Shown: positions 8,634 through 18,735, counted from the stretch's first letter. The stretch: 34,743 bases of DNA from Candidatus Acidiferrum typicum (GCA_002478115.1 DLMH01000208.1:1-34743); one strand, 5' to 3'. Program-made: numbers and translations. The notes: generated from the sequence alone by a model not told the origin.

Positions 8634-9835
8634 GCTTGACGGAGAGGGTGAGAAAGACGATGTGGCAACAAATGCGTTTGGTTCTGATCGCCGCTGCAGT
8701 GTTTGCTGCCAGCTGTGGCGGAGGAAATGACACTACCTCGCAAAAGGTAGAAGTCGCGCAGGGTCTGCACGTGCAAAAGATGCAGTTGCAGAACGTCGCG
8801 GACGAATTGGAAGCGCCAGGCAGTGTAATTGCCGTTTCCACAGCGCAAGTGGCGGCAAGAGCGATCGGTACAGTGCTCCAGGTCGCGGTGCGGGAAGGCG
8901 ACACCGTGAAGCGCGGACAAGTACTGGCTCAATTGGATGAGCGAGAACTGGTGTCGCGTCAGAGCGCTGCGCAGGCGGGCGCACAGGGAGCCACTGCCGG
9001 AGTGGCGCAGGCAACGAAGGCATTGGCTGCAGCGCAAGCACAAGCCGATGTCATGAAGAAAACTTACGATCGCTACTCTTACCTGAAAGAACAGAAGTCG
9101 GTCAGCCCCCAGGAATTTGACGAAATTACGGCGAAGCAGCAGGCCGCGCAAGCGAACCTGGAGCAGGCGATGGCGGGTTTACGCCAGGCGGAAGCGGGCG
9201 CATCACAAGCGGAATCAGAAGCGCGGGCGGCACAGGATGTGGCGAGTTATGCGCGGGTCGTTGCGCCTTTCGATGGCCGGGTGATTCGACGCACCGTGGA
9301 ACCTGGCTCACTCGTTTCACCGGGGATTCCGCTGTTTATTGTGGGGGACACATCACGTTACCAACTGGAAGCCACGCTGCCGGCCGAAGCACTGACTATC
9401 GTAAAGAAGAACGCTATTGCACGCGTGGAATTGGATGCCCTGGCAGACAAGTCCTTGACCGGCAAGGTGGCAGAGATTGAAGCGGGAGCCGATCCGGCCT
9501 CGCACACATTGAAGGCGCGCATCGACCTGCCGAAGGAAGCGGGAGTGCAGTCCGGGATGTTTGGGCGAGCATTTTTCCCGCGAGGAGAAAGGCGGGCTTT
9601 GATGGTTCCAGTCACCGCGCTTGTGAATCGCGGCCAACTGCGCGGTATCTATGTTGTCGACGACGGAGGACTGGTGCACTGGCGCGTCGTCACCCTTGGA
9701 AAGCCACTCGGGAACCAGGTTGAAGTGCTGTCAGGACTGACCGATGGCGACGCGGTGGTCCTGAACCCGGGCAGCCAGGAATTAGATGGAAAGAAGAGTG
9801 GCGTCGCGCCGATAGGCGGGGGGAAGCATTCGTGA
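8630..9835 (+). CDS. RND efflux periplasmic adaptor (membrane-fusion lipoprotein)
   Basis: A 401-aa adaptor. The N-terminus carries a lipoprotein signal with Cys29 (VFAASC), so it is probably anchored to the inner membrane by lipid. Order of parts: a barrel-sandwich half with [20 protein letters not shown] at about residues 75-100, a coiled-coil hairpin rich in Ala/Gln (residues 105-200), the second half of the lipoyl-like domain ([18 protein letters not shown]), then beta-barrel and membrane-proximal domains. This is the HlyD/AcrA pattern. It links the permease to the TolC channel. ATG 8630 overlaps the tolC-like stop; ATG 8660 has a better-looking purine tract but would shorten the signal. 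Its TGA overlaps the GTG of the permease, so the three efflux parts are translationally coupled. Confidence 0.93.
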   Translation: MSLTERVRKTMWQQMRLVLIAAAVFAASCGGGNDTTSQKVEVAQGLHVQKMQLQNVADELEAPGSVIAVSTAQVAARAIGTVLQVAVREGDTVKRGQVLAQLDERELVSRQSAAQAGAQGATAGVAQATKALAAAQAQADVMKKTYDRYSYLKEQKSVSPQEFDEITAKQQAAQANLEQAMAGLRQAEAGASQAESEARAAQDVASYARVVAPFDGRVIRRTVEPGSLVSPGIPLFIVGDTSRYQLEATLPAEALTIVKKNAIARVELDALADKSLTGKVAEIEAGADPASHTLKARIDLPKEAGVQSGMFGRAFFPRGERRALMVPVTALVNRGQLRGIYVVDDGGLVHWRVVTLGKPLGNQVEVLSGLTDGDAVVLNPGSQELDGKKSGVAPIGGGKHS

Positions 9836-12800
9836 AGCGAGGGCTGGCAGGAAAAATCGCGCATGGCTTTATCGATTCACCGCTGACGCCACTGGTGATT
9901 GTTGCTGCATTGTTCCTGGGGCTTTTCAGCATCTGGCAAACGCCTCGTGAGGAAGAGCCACAAATCGTCGTTCCAATGCTGGATGTGTTTGTGAACATGC
10001 CGGGCGCATCGGCGCAAGAAGTCGAGCAGCGCGTGACGATTCCGATGGAGCGCCTGCTGCAGGAAATCCCTGGCGTCGAATATCTCTACTCCACCAGCCA
10101 GCCGGGTGGCGCGCTGGTGATTGTGCGTTTCTACGTGGGGATCAAAGAAGAAGACGCGATCGTCCGCACCTACAACAAGATGTACTCGAATTTCGACCGA
10201 ATCCCGCAGGGCGCGAGCCAACCTCTGATCAAAGCCCGCTCGATTGACGATGTTCCCGTATTGGCAATGACGTTCTGGGGACAGAACTACGACGGGGCTG
10301 CGCTGAGGCGAATCGCAGCGGAAGCGCAACAAAGCGTCAAGCAGGTGGCAAATGTAGCGGAGACCACGCTGCTCGGAGGACAGAAGCGCGAACTGAAGAT
10401 CGCGATGGATCCGCAGAAGCTGGCGGCCTATCACGTGAGCGCGTTAGCGATTGCGCGGGCACTCCAAACGAGCAATCAGCGCCTGCAGGCAGGATCGTTT
10501 TCTGAAGGAAACCAGGAATTCGCCGTGGAAGCAGGAAGTTTTCTGCGAAGCGAAGAGGAAGCTCGAAAGATCGTGGTAGCGGTCCAGAGTGGCCGTCCGG
10601 TGTATCTGGGGGATGTGGCCACAGTAACAGACGGGCCAGAAGAACCCGCGGACTACGTCTATTTCGGAACGGGCGGAGCTGCAAACGGGACAGGAGGGAC
10701 ATTTCCAGCAGTGACGCTGGCAGTTGCAAAGCGCAAGGGAGCCAACGCAACAAACGTTTCACAAGATGTGCTGGCAAAGATGGATTCCCTGCGCGGCTAT
10801 GTATTGCCGAACGACGTGCAGGTCACCGTCACGCGAAATTACGGCCAGACCGCAAAGCACAAATCGGATGAACTGCTGAAACATCTCTTCCTTGCCACGA
10901 TTTCGGTGACACTCCTGGTTGGGCTTGCGTTGGGTTGGCGGGAGTCGGGCGTCGTGCTGCTGGCAATTCCGGTCACTCTCGCCCTCACGTTGTTCATTTT
11001 CTATGCCTACGGCTACACGCTAAACCGGGTAACACTCTTCGCGTTGATCTTTTCCATCGGCATTCTTGTGGACGACGCAATCGTCGTGGTCGAAAACATC
11101 GTGCGGCATTTTCGCCTGCCTGAGAGTCAGGGCAGATCGTGGAGCGATGTTGCGGTCGAAGCGGTGGACGAGGTTGGCAATCCAACGATCTTGGCGACCT
11201 TTGCGGTGATTGCCGCGATTCTACCGATGGCGTTTGTGCGCGGTCTCATGGGCCCGTACATGCGGCCAATTCCAGTGGGCGCCTCCGCAGCCATGTTGTT
11301 TTCGTTGATGGTTGCATTTGTCGTTTCGCCGTGGGCTGCGCTCAGATTGTTGCGCGGACATACCGGAAAACATGCCGAAGGTGAAACGGAAGGCAGGACG
11401 ACGAAGCTCTATCGCAGACTGATGTCCGGGCTGGTTCAGAACGCTCGGAAACGGTTGGCGTTTCTGGCAACGGTGGTCGTGCTCCTGCTGCTGGCCTGCT
11501 CACTCGTGGCATTCAAAGCCGTGCGCGTGAAGATGCTGCCGTTTGATAACAAGAGCGAATTCCAAGTGATTGTGGATATGCCGGAGGGTACGCCGCTCGA
11601 ACGCACTCTCGCCGTGGAGCAGGAGATCGGCGCGTACTTGCACACACAGCCAGAGGTATTGAACTACCAGACGTATACCGGGATATCAGGGCCATACAAC
11701 TTCAACGGGTTGGTGAGGCACTACTATTTGCGGCGCGGCGCTAACCAGGGTGACATTCAGGTGAATCTGCGGTCGGTGGAGGAACGCAAGCGCCAGAGCC
11801 ATGAACTCGCGAAGGAGATGCGTGGGCCCATCCAGGAGATCGCCAAAAAATGGAATGCACGCGTGAAGGTGGCGGAAGTTCCGCCGGGTCCTCCGGTTGT
11901 TTCCACGTTGGTGGCGGAAGTGTATGGGCCAGATTATCCGCGACAAATCGAAGTGGCGCGGCAGATCCGCAAGATTTTCGATGAGACACCAGGAGTCGTG
12001 GACGTCGACTGGTACGTCGTGGCGGACCAGAAGAAGCTCGATTTTCAAGTGCAGCAGGATAAGGCGGCCCTGCGCGGGATTTCGCCGGCGGAGGTATCCC
12101 AATCGGTGGCGATGGCCGTGGGCGGATCACAAGTTGGGCTGATGCACCAGCCCAGTGAACGCGAGGATGTGCCGATCCGCGTGCAACTGTCTCGCGCGAG
12201 CCGCTCGAGCGCGGACGCGCTGCGCGGTCTGTACCTAAATGCTCCAGACGGGACGATGGTACCGCTCGGCGAACTGGCGAAGGTGCAGGAAGGCACGATC
12301 GACAAGAACATCTACCGAAAAAATCAACGCGAAGTGATTTACGTGACAGCCGATGTGGCCGGAGCCGAAGAGAGTCCGGTGTACGCAATTGGCACGCTAG
12401 GAAAAAAGATCGATGCACTAAAACTTCCCGAAGGCTACGGGATCGAGCAATTCACAGCCATTCAGCCTCCCGACGCGAAAAAGTTTGCCGTGAAGTGGGA
12501 TGGCGAGTGGCACATCACTTATGAAGTTTTCCGCGATCTGGGATTGGCATTCGCCGCAGTGCTTGTCTTGATCTACGTGCTGGTAGTCGGGTGGTTTAAG
12601 TCCTTCAAGACGCCGCTCGTGATCATGGCGCCGATCCCGTTGACACTCGTGGGCATTCTGCCCGCGCATGCTGCGATGGGCGCGTTCTTCACGGCGACAT
12701 CCATGATTGGATTCATCGCGGGCGCAGGAATCATTGTAAGGAACTCGATCATCCTCGTGGACTTCATCAAGCTGCGGCGGGAACAAGGTATGCCGCTGGA

Positions 12801-13008
12801 AGAAGCTGTGGTAGATGCCGGCGCGGTGCGTTTCCGTCCGATGCTACTAACGGCGGCAGCGGTTGTGGTGGGCGCGGGAGTCATCCTGTTCGATCCGATC
12901 TTTCAGGGCCTGGCAATTTCGCTGATGGCGGGCGAGGTTGCGTCAACATTCCTTTCGCGCATGGCAGTGCCGGTCCTTTATTACATGAGTGAGCGAGGTG
13001 GCAAATGA
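9832..13008 (+). CDS. RND-type efflux permease
   Basis: A 1058-aa permease of standard RND length, starting at GTG 9832 with GGGGGGAAG upstream and overlapping the adaptor stop. It shows the RND duplication: a helix near residues 15-33, a large periplasmic loop (from [20 protein letters not shown]), a helix bundle with [18 protein letters not shown] at about 407-424, then a second helix near 545-560, a second periplasmic loop, and a final bundle with [17 protein letters not shown]. The pair Asp414-Asp415 matches the proton-relay aspartates of TM4. RND pumps are trimeric proton antiporters that collect substrate from the periplasm or membrane. The Asp-Asp pair and loop motifs suit drug/organic-compound pumps (HAE-like) more than CzcA metal pumps, but the substrate is unknown. 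The OsmC partner hints at organic oxidants. Confidence 0.95.
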   Translation: MKRGLAGKIAHGFIDSPLTPLVIVAALFLGLFSIWQTPREEEPQIVVPMLDVFVNMPGASAQEVEQRVTIPMERLLQEIPGVEYLYSTSQPGGALVIVRFYVGIKEEDAIVRTYNKMYSNFDRIPQGASQPLIKARSIDDVPVLAMTFWGQNYDGAALRRIAAEAQQSVKQVANVAETTLLGGQKRELKIAMDPQKLAAYHVSALAIARALQTSNQRLQAGSFSEGNQEFAVEAGSFLRSEEEARKIVVAVQSGRPVYLGDVATVTDGPEEPADYVYFGTGGAANGTGGTFPAVTLAVAKRKGANATNVSQDVLAKMDSLRGYVLPNDVQVTVTRNYGQTAKHKSDELLKHLFLATISVTLLVGLALGWRESGVVLLAIPVTLALTLFIFYAYGYTLNRVTLFALIFSIGILVDDAIVVVENIVRHFRLPESQGRSWSDVAVEAVDEVGNPTILATFAVIAAILPMAFVRGLMGPYMRPIPVGASAAMLFSLMVAFVVSPWAALRLLRGHTGKHAEGETEGRTTKLYRRLMSGLVQNARKRLAFLATVVVLLLLACSLVAFKAVRVKMLPFDNKSEFQVIVDMPEGTPLERTLAVEQEIGAYLHTQPEVLNYQTYTGISGPYNFNGLVRHYYLRRGANQGDIQVNLRSVEERKRQSHELAKEMRGPIQEIAKKWNARVKVAEVPPGPPVVSTLVAEVYGPDYPRQIEVARQIRKIFDETPGVVDVDWYVVADQKKLDFQVQQDKAALRGISPAEVSQSVAMAVGGSQVGLMHQPSEREDVPIRVQLSRASRSSADALRGLYLNAPDGTMVPLGELAKVQEGTIDKNIYRKNQREVIYVTADVAGAEESPVYAIGTLGKKIDALKLPEGYGIEQFTAIQPPDAKKFAVKWDGEWHITYEVFRDLGLAFAAVLVLIYVLVVGWFKSFKTPLVIMAPIPLTLVGILPAHAAMGAFFTATSMIGFIAGAGIIVRNSIILVDFIKLRREQGMPLEEAVVDAGAVRFRPMLLTAAAVVVGAGVILFDPIFQGLAISLMAGEVASTFLSRMAVPVLYYMSERGGK

Positions 13009-13208
13009 CAATGGAGCGATACATCCGCATCATCGCAGGAACATTTGTGCTGGCGTCGCTGGCGCTGGGGACGTGGGTGAATCACAACTGGTATTGGTTC
13101 ACAGCGTTCGTCGGCGCGAACCTGTTGCAATCTGGCTTTACAAAATGGTGCCTGATGGAGGACATCCTCAGAAAAGTCGGCGTGCGTGTGACCAGGTCGA
13201 GTTGTTAG
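13005..13208 (+). CDS. small membrane protein, DUF2892/YgaP-transmembrane-like
   Basis: A 67-aa protein whose ATG overlaps the permease stop by four bases. It has the DUF2892 pattern: [19 protein letters not shown] as first helix, a short turn ([20 protein letters not shown]) making the second helix, then a basic C-terminus with [14 protein letters not shown]. In YgaP this two-helix region anchors a rhodanese domain; stand-alone copies are common next to thiol or efflux genes and have no proven role. The Cys in KWC is part of the usual family motif. As the last gene of the OsmC-efflux operon it is probably co-produced with the pump and may assist it or sense redox state, which is inference. 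Confidence 0.8.
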   Translation: MTMERYIRIIAGTFVLASLALGTWVNHNWYWFTAFVGANLLQSGFTKWCLMEDILRKVGVRVTRSSC

Positions 13209-13382
13209 TCCAGCCAGCGAGGCATCATTCTTACCGGTATCTGCTGTTAATCGACGGCGCTGCCAATCCTTGGAGCGCAAATCCCGAAGCGAAGTCCAGA
13301 TAGGACGCCTCTGCCCCGCAATCGGAGCAGGCATCACGGAAAGCCATTTGATCTGATCTTCCAACGGGTGAAAACAGAAGAA

Positions 13383-13459
13383 TGGCGCGCCCGGGGAGAT
13401 TCGAACTCCCGACCCTCTGCTTAGAAGGCAGACGCTCTATCCAACTGAGCTACGGGCGC
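13383..13459 (-). tRNA. tRNA-Arg (anticodon UCU)
   Basis: Read on the minus strand the gene begins GCGCCCG and ends CGGGCGC, a perfect 7-bp acceptor stem, followed by discriminator G and an encoded CCA (13385-13383). The D arm contains AGCTCAGTTGGATAGAGC. The anticodon arm is CTGCC-TTCTAAG-CAG-type with TCT in the loop, and the T arm is GGGAG-TTCGAAT-CTCCC. All parts are intact. Its 5' end is 31 bp from the stop of the tyrosine integrase, so it is the likely target or neighbour of the element's insertion site. The element lies on its 5' side, which is not the usual geometry. Confidence 0.97.
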
Positions 13460-13490
13460 TCTCTCCCTAATCTCTCACAAACAGAAGTAC

Positions 13491-14834
13491 TTAGGCTAGA
13501 ACTTCTTCCTCTGTTTTTACTGCCATTTTCGGTACATTCGGTACAACTGGGGCCAAAATCGACTCCGGCAGCTTGAAACCGACGCCGATTCGGTCCGCTA
13601 TTTCCTTGCGTAACTTGACGTTCTTTCTAAGCATTGAGTAATCGTCGCCAACGCTTTGGTTCGCGTGTCCAAACCAAAACCGCTCGATATCCCCCGGTAC
13701 TGAATTTTCGCGAAGCCACGTCAGTCGGAAGCGCCTAAAGATATGGTTCCCACCAAGTGGAAGACCTTTCTTTTCGAGCAGCGGGTGAATGACGCGCCTT
13801 CGCAGATTTGACGGATTGAGCGGTGTGCCCCTGCGGCTTAAAAAAACCAAACCGGAAGTGCGGCCGCCAAGAAACTCTTTGAGAAGGGCGGCCACTTCTG
13901 GACAAATGTCGACAAAGCGTTGAGAGTTGATTGTTTTGAGGTCCATTGTCAGTTTCGTGCCTTTGGCCTGCTGCACGACACGAATTGTGGTGAAGTCATC
14001 AAGCACGTCTTTGATTTCGAGCCCAAGGATTTCACCGATCCGACATCCGGACGCCGCAGCGAGGATAAATACCATGCGGTACTTTGGCTTTTTGGTCTGA
14101 GCGAATTCCGCCATGACATCGGCGGTAATGGATGGTCTGCGTTGTTTGGAGGTTTCGACGACCGGCAAGTCAAGCTTTTCGGCGTCCCATTTCCGGTCGT
14201 AGAGCGGATTACCTTCGGCATCCTCCGCCGACTCGACAACGGCTTTCGCCATGCGAAAATACGCGTTGACGGTTTGGGCCGAGAGTCCAGCTGCGTTTAG
14301 CTTTGCCACAAGCGATTTCATCGGCGGGTACTTCGCTGTCTCCGACAAGGGCAGATGTCCTAGCTCGGGCAAAATCCACTTGTCCAAAGCCGCTTGTATG
14401 GTTGGAACCGTTGTTGCGCGGATGGGCTTGCGCTTCCGCGACTGTGATTGCTGTAGCCAGATTTTTGACTGTTCTTTGAAGGTGACGCCGAATTGCTGTT
14501 TGACCGTGCGGTTGAAGTGCTCCGCAGTGTCCACGCGCGACTCAGCGATGATTTCCTTCGCTCTCCTTTCTCGTTCGCTACGATTCATGTAGCCGGGGCC
14601 TGAGATGGGACAAATGCGCTCACGAACTAGAGCCCGTTTCTCCTGACCCTCGATGTCCTTCCAGAATCGCACGACAAACCATCTCCCTGATGCTTCGATA
14701 TGACCGCTTTGACCAGTTCTGCGTGACAAGGACTTGCCTCGTTTCCGCTTTGCTGGCGTCGCTTGCGCGACTGTAGCAGTCATGCTGTCCGGCATCAATG
14801 GTCTATTTGGTTCCATTCCCGATAGGCGATTCAT
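13491..14834 (-). CDS. tyrosine site-specific integrase
   Basis: A 447-aa recombinase of the phage-integrase family. An Arg/Lys-rich N-terminus (residues 25-60) precedes a core-binding SAM-like domain (about 115-215: TFKEQSKIWLQQS; NAYFRMAKAVVE). The catalytic domain has all expected residues: Arg265 in ASGCRIGEI, Lys300 in DLKTINSQR, His364 and Arg367 in NHIFRRFR, His390 in FGHAN, and the nucleophile Tyr399 in DDYSML. It should cut and rejoin DNA at attP/attB to insert or excise the element. The start at 14834 is uncertain; ATG 14816 is an alternative and neither has a clear ribosome site. It sits between the tRNA-Arg and the conjugation operon and on the same strand as that operon, so run-through transcription could couple excision to transfer. 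Confidence 0.93.
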   Translation of the reverse strand: MNRLSGMEPNRPLMPDSMTATVAQATPAKRKRGKSLSRRTGQSGHIEASGRWFVVRFWKDIEGQEKRALVRERICPISGPGYMNRSERERRAKEIIAESRVDTAEHFNRTVKQQFGVTFKEQSKIWLQQSQSRKRKPIRATTVPTIQAALDKWILPELGHLPLSETAKYPPMKSLVAKLNAAGLSAQTVNAYFRMAKAVVESAEDAEGNPLYDRKWDAEKLDLPVVETSKQRRPSITADVMAEFAQTKKPKYRMVFILAAASGCRIGEILGLEIKDVLDDFTTIRVVQQAKGTKLTMDLKTINSQRFVDICPEVAALLKEFLGGRTSGLVFLSRRGTPLNPSNLRRRVIHPLLEKKGLPLGGNHIFRRFRLTWLRENSVPGDIERFWFGHANQSVGDDYSMLRKNVKLRKEIADRIGVGFKLPESILAPVVPNVPKMAVKTEEEVLA

Positions 14835-14861
14835 TGTCTTGCGAGATGCAGCCTTGTGAAG

Positions 14862-15770
14862 CTAGTGGCCAGGCTCCCGATTGAGTTCTTCTGTTGGGTG
14901 GTGCGTAGGGGCGGAGGCGGATGCCTGAGATCCGATTTCTGCCAGGGCTTTCGTCACCGTCCGGCGAGCGTAGTAATTCGGATTGTCCTTGTCATCCGCA
15001 CGGTAGTCTGCGATGCGCTGGATAACGACTTCGGGATCGTCGCCGCGGGCGAGGGCGCGTTTCGCGTAAGCCCAGTCGCGTTCAGATTGGCTCTTGTGGG
15101 CACTGGGCACCGTCCGCTCGCGTTGTTGGTACTCGCCAAAGTGTCGAGGGGCTTCGGGCGAGTCTTCGTCAATGGTGAAGTCGCGCATTGTGTAGACGGC
15201 GTCGCTTTCCTGGCGCGCTTGGACGATGAATTCCTCGGGAAGTTTTCGATTGGCGAATCCCGGCAAGCGCAGCACGCGCGTCGAATCGGTTGCTGCCAGG
15301 TCGCCGCCGAACTTATTTGCGAGGCTATGAAGGAGAGACTCTGCCTCATCCTGACTGAATCCACTGATTTTCCACACGACCTGGTGCTTGCCTGGAGAGG
15401 TATCGAGGACAAAGTTTGGAGCTGGGACATCAGGTGAATTCCGTATCGCTTCGAGAGCGTCGTCGCCTTTTTTGTCGAGGTCGAGATAGACGTGGCGTAT
15501 ATTCTTTATATTTTCCTTGGTCCGACTGTACGCGCCATCCTTAATCGGATTCATTCCCACGTATATGTCGGAACCGGCAGCGCTCTGATTCGCCAACCAA
15601 GATTGAAAGCCAGGGCTCGCTATCGCTTCAGCCTCGGCGATGGTTTGAACCGTGTGGCCCGTGGAGCGATTTCGAACGAGGATCGCCGCGTTGTCCGCTG
15701 GGTCAAAAAGCTCACGGACATACTCCGAAGCATTGAGAGATCGCGGTGTGAATGTGCGGTCGGCGCTCAT
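14862..15770 (-). CDS. RepB-like DNA primase domain protein
   Basis: A 302-aa protein. The central part shows archaeo-eukaryotic-primase features as found in RepB-type plasmid primases: a metal-binding segment HVYLDLD (about residue 92-98), then NFVLDTSPGKHQVVWKI (about 118-134) with the conserved His, and GGDLAATDSTRVLRLPGFAN (about 154-173) containing the conserved Asp-x2-Arg and the RLPG turn. The C-terminal third (SERDWAYAKRALARGDDPEVV) resembles the small helical domain often placed after such primases. It probably primes complementary-strand synthesis on the transferred or excised single strand. It overlaps the TrbB stop by four bases, so it is the last gene of the transfer operon before the integrase. 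The primase call is from motif pattern only; polymerase activity is not shown. Confidence 0.75.
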   Translation of the reverse strand: MSADRTFTPRSLNASEYVRELFDPADNAAILVRNRSTGHTVQTIAEAEAIASPGFQSWLANQSAAGSDIYVGMNPIKDGAYSRTKENIKNIRHVYLDLDKKGDDALEAIRNSPDVPAPNFVLDTSPGKHQVVWKISGFSQDEAESLLHSLANKFGGDLAATDSTRVLRLPGFANRKLPEEFIVQARQESDAVYTMRDFTIDEDSPEAPRHFGEYQQRERTVPSAHKSQSERDWAYAKRALARGDDPEVVIQRIADYRADDKDNPNYYARRTVTKALAEIGSQASASAPTHHPTEELNREPGH

Positions 15771-16738
15771 GGGTGATCCTGCTTCGCCAAGAACACCGCG
15801 CCGTAGTCGAACAGATCTGCATCCGGGTCGTATCGATTGATGAGCAGGACTTCGGAAATGTATCTGCGTCCTGGTCGGCGCTCGACATGGATCACGACGT
15901 TGAGCGAATCGGCGATGTTAGTCTTAATCGCGCGGTACGGCAATTCGACCCCGCTTTGCAGGACGCAGCTCGTGAACCGCGTGAGGCCTTGTTGCGCGGA
16001 GTTCGCATGAATGGTAGATAACGTGCCTGAATGTCCCGTGTTTAGGAGTTGCAGAAGATCGAAGGCTTCGCCGCCGCGAATTTCGCCAAGCACGATACGG
16101 TCCGGACGGTGGCGGAGAGACGCTTTGAGGAGATCGCGAATGGTCACTGCCGGAAGGCCGTTCTGTTCGCGGCGTGCTTCAAACCGCACGAGATTTTGCT
16201 GCGGCAATTGAATCTCGGCCGTATCTTCGATGACGAGGATGCGTTCGTCTGGTGGAATGAACTTTCCGAGGATCGACAAAAGTGTCGATTTTCCAGTGCC
16301 TGTACCGCCACTAATAAGGATGTTCTTGCGTGCGAGCACATAGTCTTCGAGGTGGTTCGCGAGGGCGCGGTCCAGAGTCCCTTCGCGAATCAGATCGTCC
16401 ATCTCGAAGTGGCGGGTGTTGAACTTGCGAATCGTGAGGGTCACGCCCGCAAGACTGCATGGCGGGATAACCGCGGCGACGCGGCTGCCATCAGGCAACC
16501 GTGAGTCGAGAATGGGCTTCGATTCGGAAATGTCATCGCCAAGACGGCGGGCGATATTCTTCACGGCGACCATGAGGGATCGCTCGCCGATGGACACGCC
16601 CTGCACTTGTTGAAGGAAGCCCTGTTTTTCGATGAACACGCGGTCGGGACCGTTCACCATCACCTCGCTGATGGAGTCGTCGAGAATGAGGTGCTCGATG
16701 GGCTTCAAGAAAGGCAGGATCATCTCGAATCCGTTCAT
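15767..16738 (-). CDS. trbB: TrbB/VirB11-type secretion ATPase
   Basis: A 323-aa P-type secretion ATPase. The N-terminal domain (residues 10-110) has the DDSISEVMVNGPDRVFIE signature. The RecA-like domain has Walker A GGTGTGKST (Lys150), the Asp box with VIEDTAEIQL, Walker B RIVLGEIRG with Glu219, and the His box GHSGTLSTIHAN (about 235-246). This enzyme forms a hexamer at the inner face of the membrane and powers pilus assembly and substrate handover in type IV secretion. CpaF/PilT-like relatives exist, but the context of VirB4, VirB8-10 and a coupling protein fixes the role. Its start shares one base with the coupling-protein stop (TAATG), and its stop overlaps the primase start. In most trb clusters trbB comes first; here it lies downstream of the coupling protein. 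Confidence 0.93.
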   Translation of the reverse strand: MNGFEMILPFLKPIEHLILDDSISEVMVNGPDRVFIEKQGFLQQVQGVSIGERSLMVAVKNIARRLGDDISESKPILDSRLPDGSRVAAVIPPCSLAGVTLTIRKFNTRHFEMDDLIREGTLDRALANHLEDYVLARKNILISGGTGTGKSTLLSILGKFIPPDERILVIEDTAEIQLPQQNLVRFEARREQNGLPAVTIRDLLKASLRHRPDRIVLGEIRGGEAFDLLQLLNTGHSGTLSTIHANSAQQGLTRFTSCVLQSGVELPYRAIKTNIADSLNVVIHVERRPGRRYISEVLLINRYDPDADLFDYGAVFLAKQDHP

Positions 16739-18735
16739 TAGAGTTTTCCTTTAGCGAGTTGGACGAAATACGACTCGTTCAGGTCGTTGTAATACGGCTT
16801 CAGGTAGCAATACATGGGGGGAATCGGGTTGAGCCCGTCATAGGCGACGGTGATGGACTGTGTGTTGCGCAGCTCCATAAAGGTCTTCATGTCGAAGCGG
16901 TAGTCGCTCTGCGTGTTGTAGCTCTTGGAGGCGATGATGTTGGCTTTGTGGGAGAGGGCCTTGCCCGTGAGCCAACTGACTTTGGTGTCGTGCCCGCTTT
17001 CGGACAGACTGTAGGCAACTTTGAGTTGGTCTTCGCGTCCACAGAGATGGCTTGCCGTGCTCGCGGAGAAATCATCCGACAACGTAAGAAAAATCTTCGT
17101 GCGGAAGGTCTGGAGGAGCGTTCTCCAGCTATCAGCAGGCAGCGTGGATTTCAGTGAGCTGATACTCTGCGTCGCGACAATCGGAATACACTTCGGCTGT
17201 CGGGAGAGGCTGAAAAATTTCTCGTCGCCGGTCGGGTCGCTCTCACCCACGGTGGCGAAGTGCTGGTACTCATCGCAGAGGAACAGCACTTGGCGGAAAT
17301 AGCGTTCGGGATGGGCCTCCATTTCGGGGACGCGGTTGAGGACAGCACGCTCGAAATCGAGCTTCATCATCACACCCAAAGCCTTTGCGAGGCCGGCGTT
17401 CATGCCAATGGGGAAATTCAGAGCGGCGACGACCCCCCGCTCAATGAGCCAACTAAACGAAGGCAGGGGCTTGCCGAACTGGTTGTTGGCATTTTTCTGG
17501 GGGTCGTAGCACTCCTTCTTCGGGCAGAAGACCCTTTTCACTTTGGTGTTGTCATCGAAGAGCGAAAGGAAGACGGACACACCCTCGACAATAGAGGTGC
17601 GGAGCTTGGGCTCGATCCGTTTCCAATCATCATTGAACCATCGCTGAACGGCTTCCAACTGCGCTAGCTTTTCGGGATTGGCGCGGGACGGGTCATGGAC
17701 TGTGCGGGCCTCAAACGGAATGCCGCGCCCCCTTAATATGTCCCGCAATTCGGACGTAGCGGGTGCGAGGAAGCGATCTTCCTTCTCGTCATGCACGAAA
17801 CCGAGGCCCGCGAGATCGACGGTACGCTCACCATAGACCTGAGGCGCAACCGCCACATAGTGGTCTCCGAGGATGATGTCCTCGGCCTCCGTGATCCGAG
17901 CTTCAAGCAGCGGCGGAGAAATTGCGCATTGGTAGACATCAAAGAAAGTGACGTAGTCGTAGGCGGCCTTATGAAGAAGGATGATGAACTTGACGAGATT
18001 GGTGTACGCCTGTTGCCAGAAAGGTTCCTTACCACGGCCAAAAAGGTTGTTCAGGAGCGAGGCGATGTTGTACGCCAGGGCGTAAGCGTCCAGGTCGCTG
18101 TGAAGAGGGTTGTAGCAGTACTCGGAATCGAGGCCGATTTCGATGTAATCCTCGGCTCGACCGTGCCGGGTGAGAATCTCTTTTACCTTGCGGCAAAAGT
18201 CCCCTTTGACTTCGAGGGTTAAGCCACCGATGCGCTTCTCTTTGTCGTTGGCTTTGTAGGCCAGAATTTGCTCGGCGAAGGGATACATTGCGCATGAACT
18301 TTTTCCCGAGCCAATAGCACCCAGGATGGCGATTCCGGTGAACAAACCGCGCTCGGGAATCGTGAGCCAATAGGGAGCCTTAGCAGGCACCGGCTTGCGC
18401 GGGTTGTGCACTTCACCGACAACAAGAAAGAGGTCGTCTCTCTCACTGGGATCGGGATACTCCGGGAGACGACCGGGCGAGATGTGCTGGCGAGCCTTGA
18501 GCGTGAAGATATAGAGCCCAGAGAGCAGCGTCAAACAGACCAAGTAGGGTGTGGTGAACAAGAGCGTGTAATAGAGGTATTTGAAGCTCAGGAAGGCCTG
18601 CGGAGCGCGCATGGCAATGACACGCAAAAAGATCTGCTGCTCAGGGAACGGATGCGCGTAAAACAGGAAGGCTCCGATGGCCATAGCGAGGAGAGCAGAG
18701 ATGAAGGCGCGCGATTCGAGTGCTCTCTGCATCAA
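16738..18735 (-). CDS. type IV coupling protein (VirD4/TraG-like ATPase)
   Basis: A 665-aa protein. Two N-terminal transmembrane helices (about residues 10-28 and 52-78) anchor it. The cytoplasmic part begins at about 85 and contains Walker A GAIGSGKSS with Lys145 and Walker B VLFLCDEYQHF with Asp488-Glu489. LSRQPKCIPIVATQSISSL is the conserved motif that follows in VirD4/TraG proteins. A segment with two close cysteines (FCPKKECYDPQ, about 403-413) lies between the Walker motifs and is unusual; it may be a small metal-binding insertion. Coupling proteins bind the relaxosome and pump DNA into the channel. The start overlaps the small RHH-like gene by four bases. A coupling protein implies conjugative DNA transfer rather than protein secretion alone. 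Confidence 0.93.
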   Translation of the reverse strand: MMQRALESRAFISALLAMAIGAFLFYAHPFPEQQIFLRVIAMRAPQAFLSFKYLYYTLLFTTPYLVCLTLLSGLYIFTLKARQHISPGRLPEYPDPSERDDLFLVVGEVHNPRKPVPAKAPYWLTIPERGLFTGIAILGAIGSGKSSCAMYPFAEQILAYKANDKEKRIGGLTLEVKGDFCRKVKEILTRHGRAEDYIEIGLDSEYCYNPLHSDLDAYALAYNIASLLNNLFGRGKEPFWQQAYTNLVKFIILLHKAAYDYVTFFDVYQCAISPPLLEARITEAEDIILGDHYVAVAPQVYGERTVDLAGLGFVHDEKEDRFLAPATSELRDILRGRGIPFEARTVHDPSRANPEKLAQLEAVQRWFNDDWKRIEPKLRTSIVEGVSVFLSLFDDNTKVKRVFCPKKECYDPQKNANNQFGKPLPSFSWLIERGVVAALNFPIGMNAGLAKALGVMMKLDFERAVLNRVPEMEAHPERYFRQVLFLCDEYQHFATVGESDPTGDEKFFSLSRQPKCIPIVATQSISSLKSTLPADSWRTLLQTFRTKIFLTLSDDFSASTASHLCGREDQLKVAYSLSESGHDTKVSWLTGKALSHKANIIASKSYNTQSDYRFDMKTFMELRNTQSITVAYDGLNPIPPMYCYLKPYYNDLNESYFVQLAKGKL

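Noticed and set aside
13383..13459. Plus-strand reading of the tRNA segment as part of a small protein
   Set aside because: The sequence folds as a complete tRNA-Arg on the minus strand with all arms and CCA; the plus-strand frame is coincidental.
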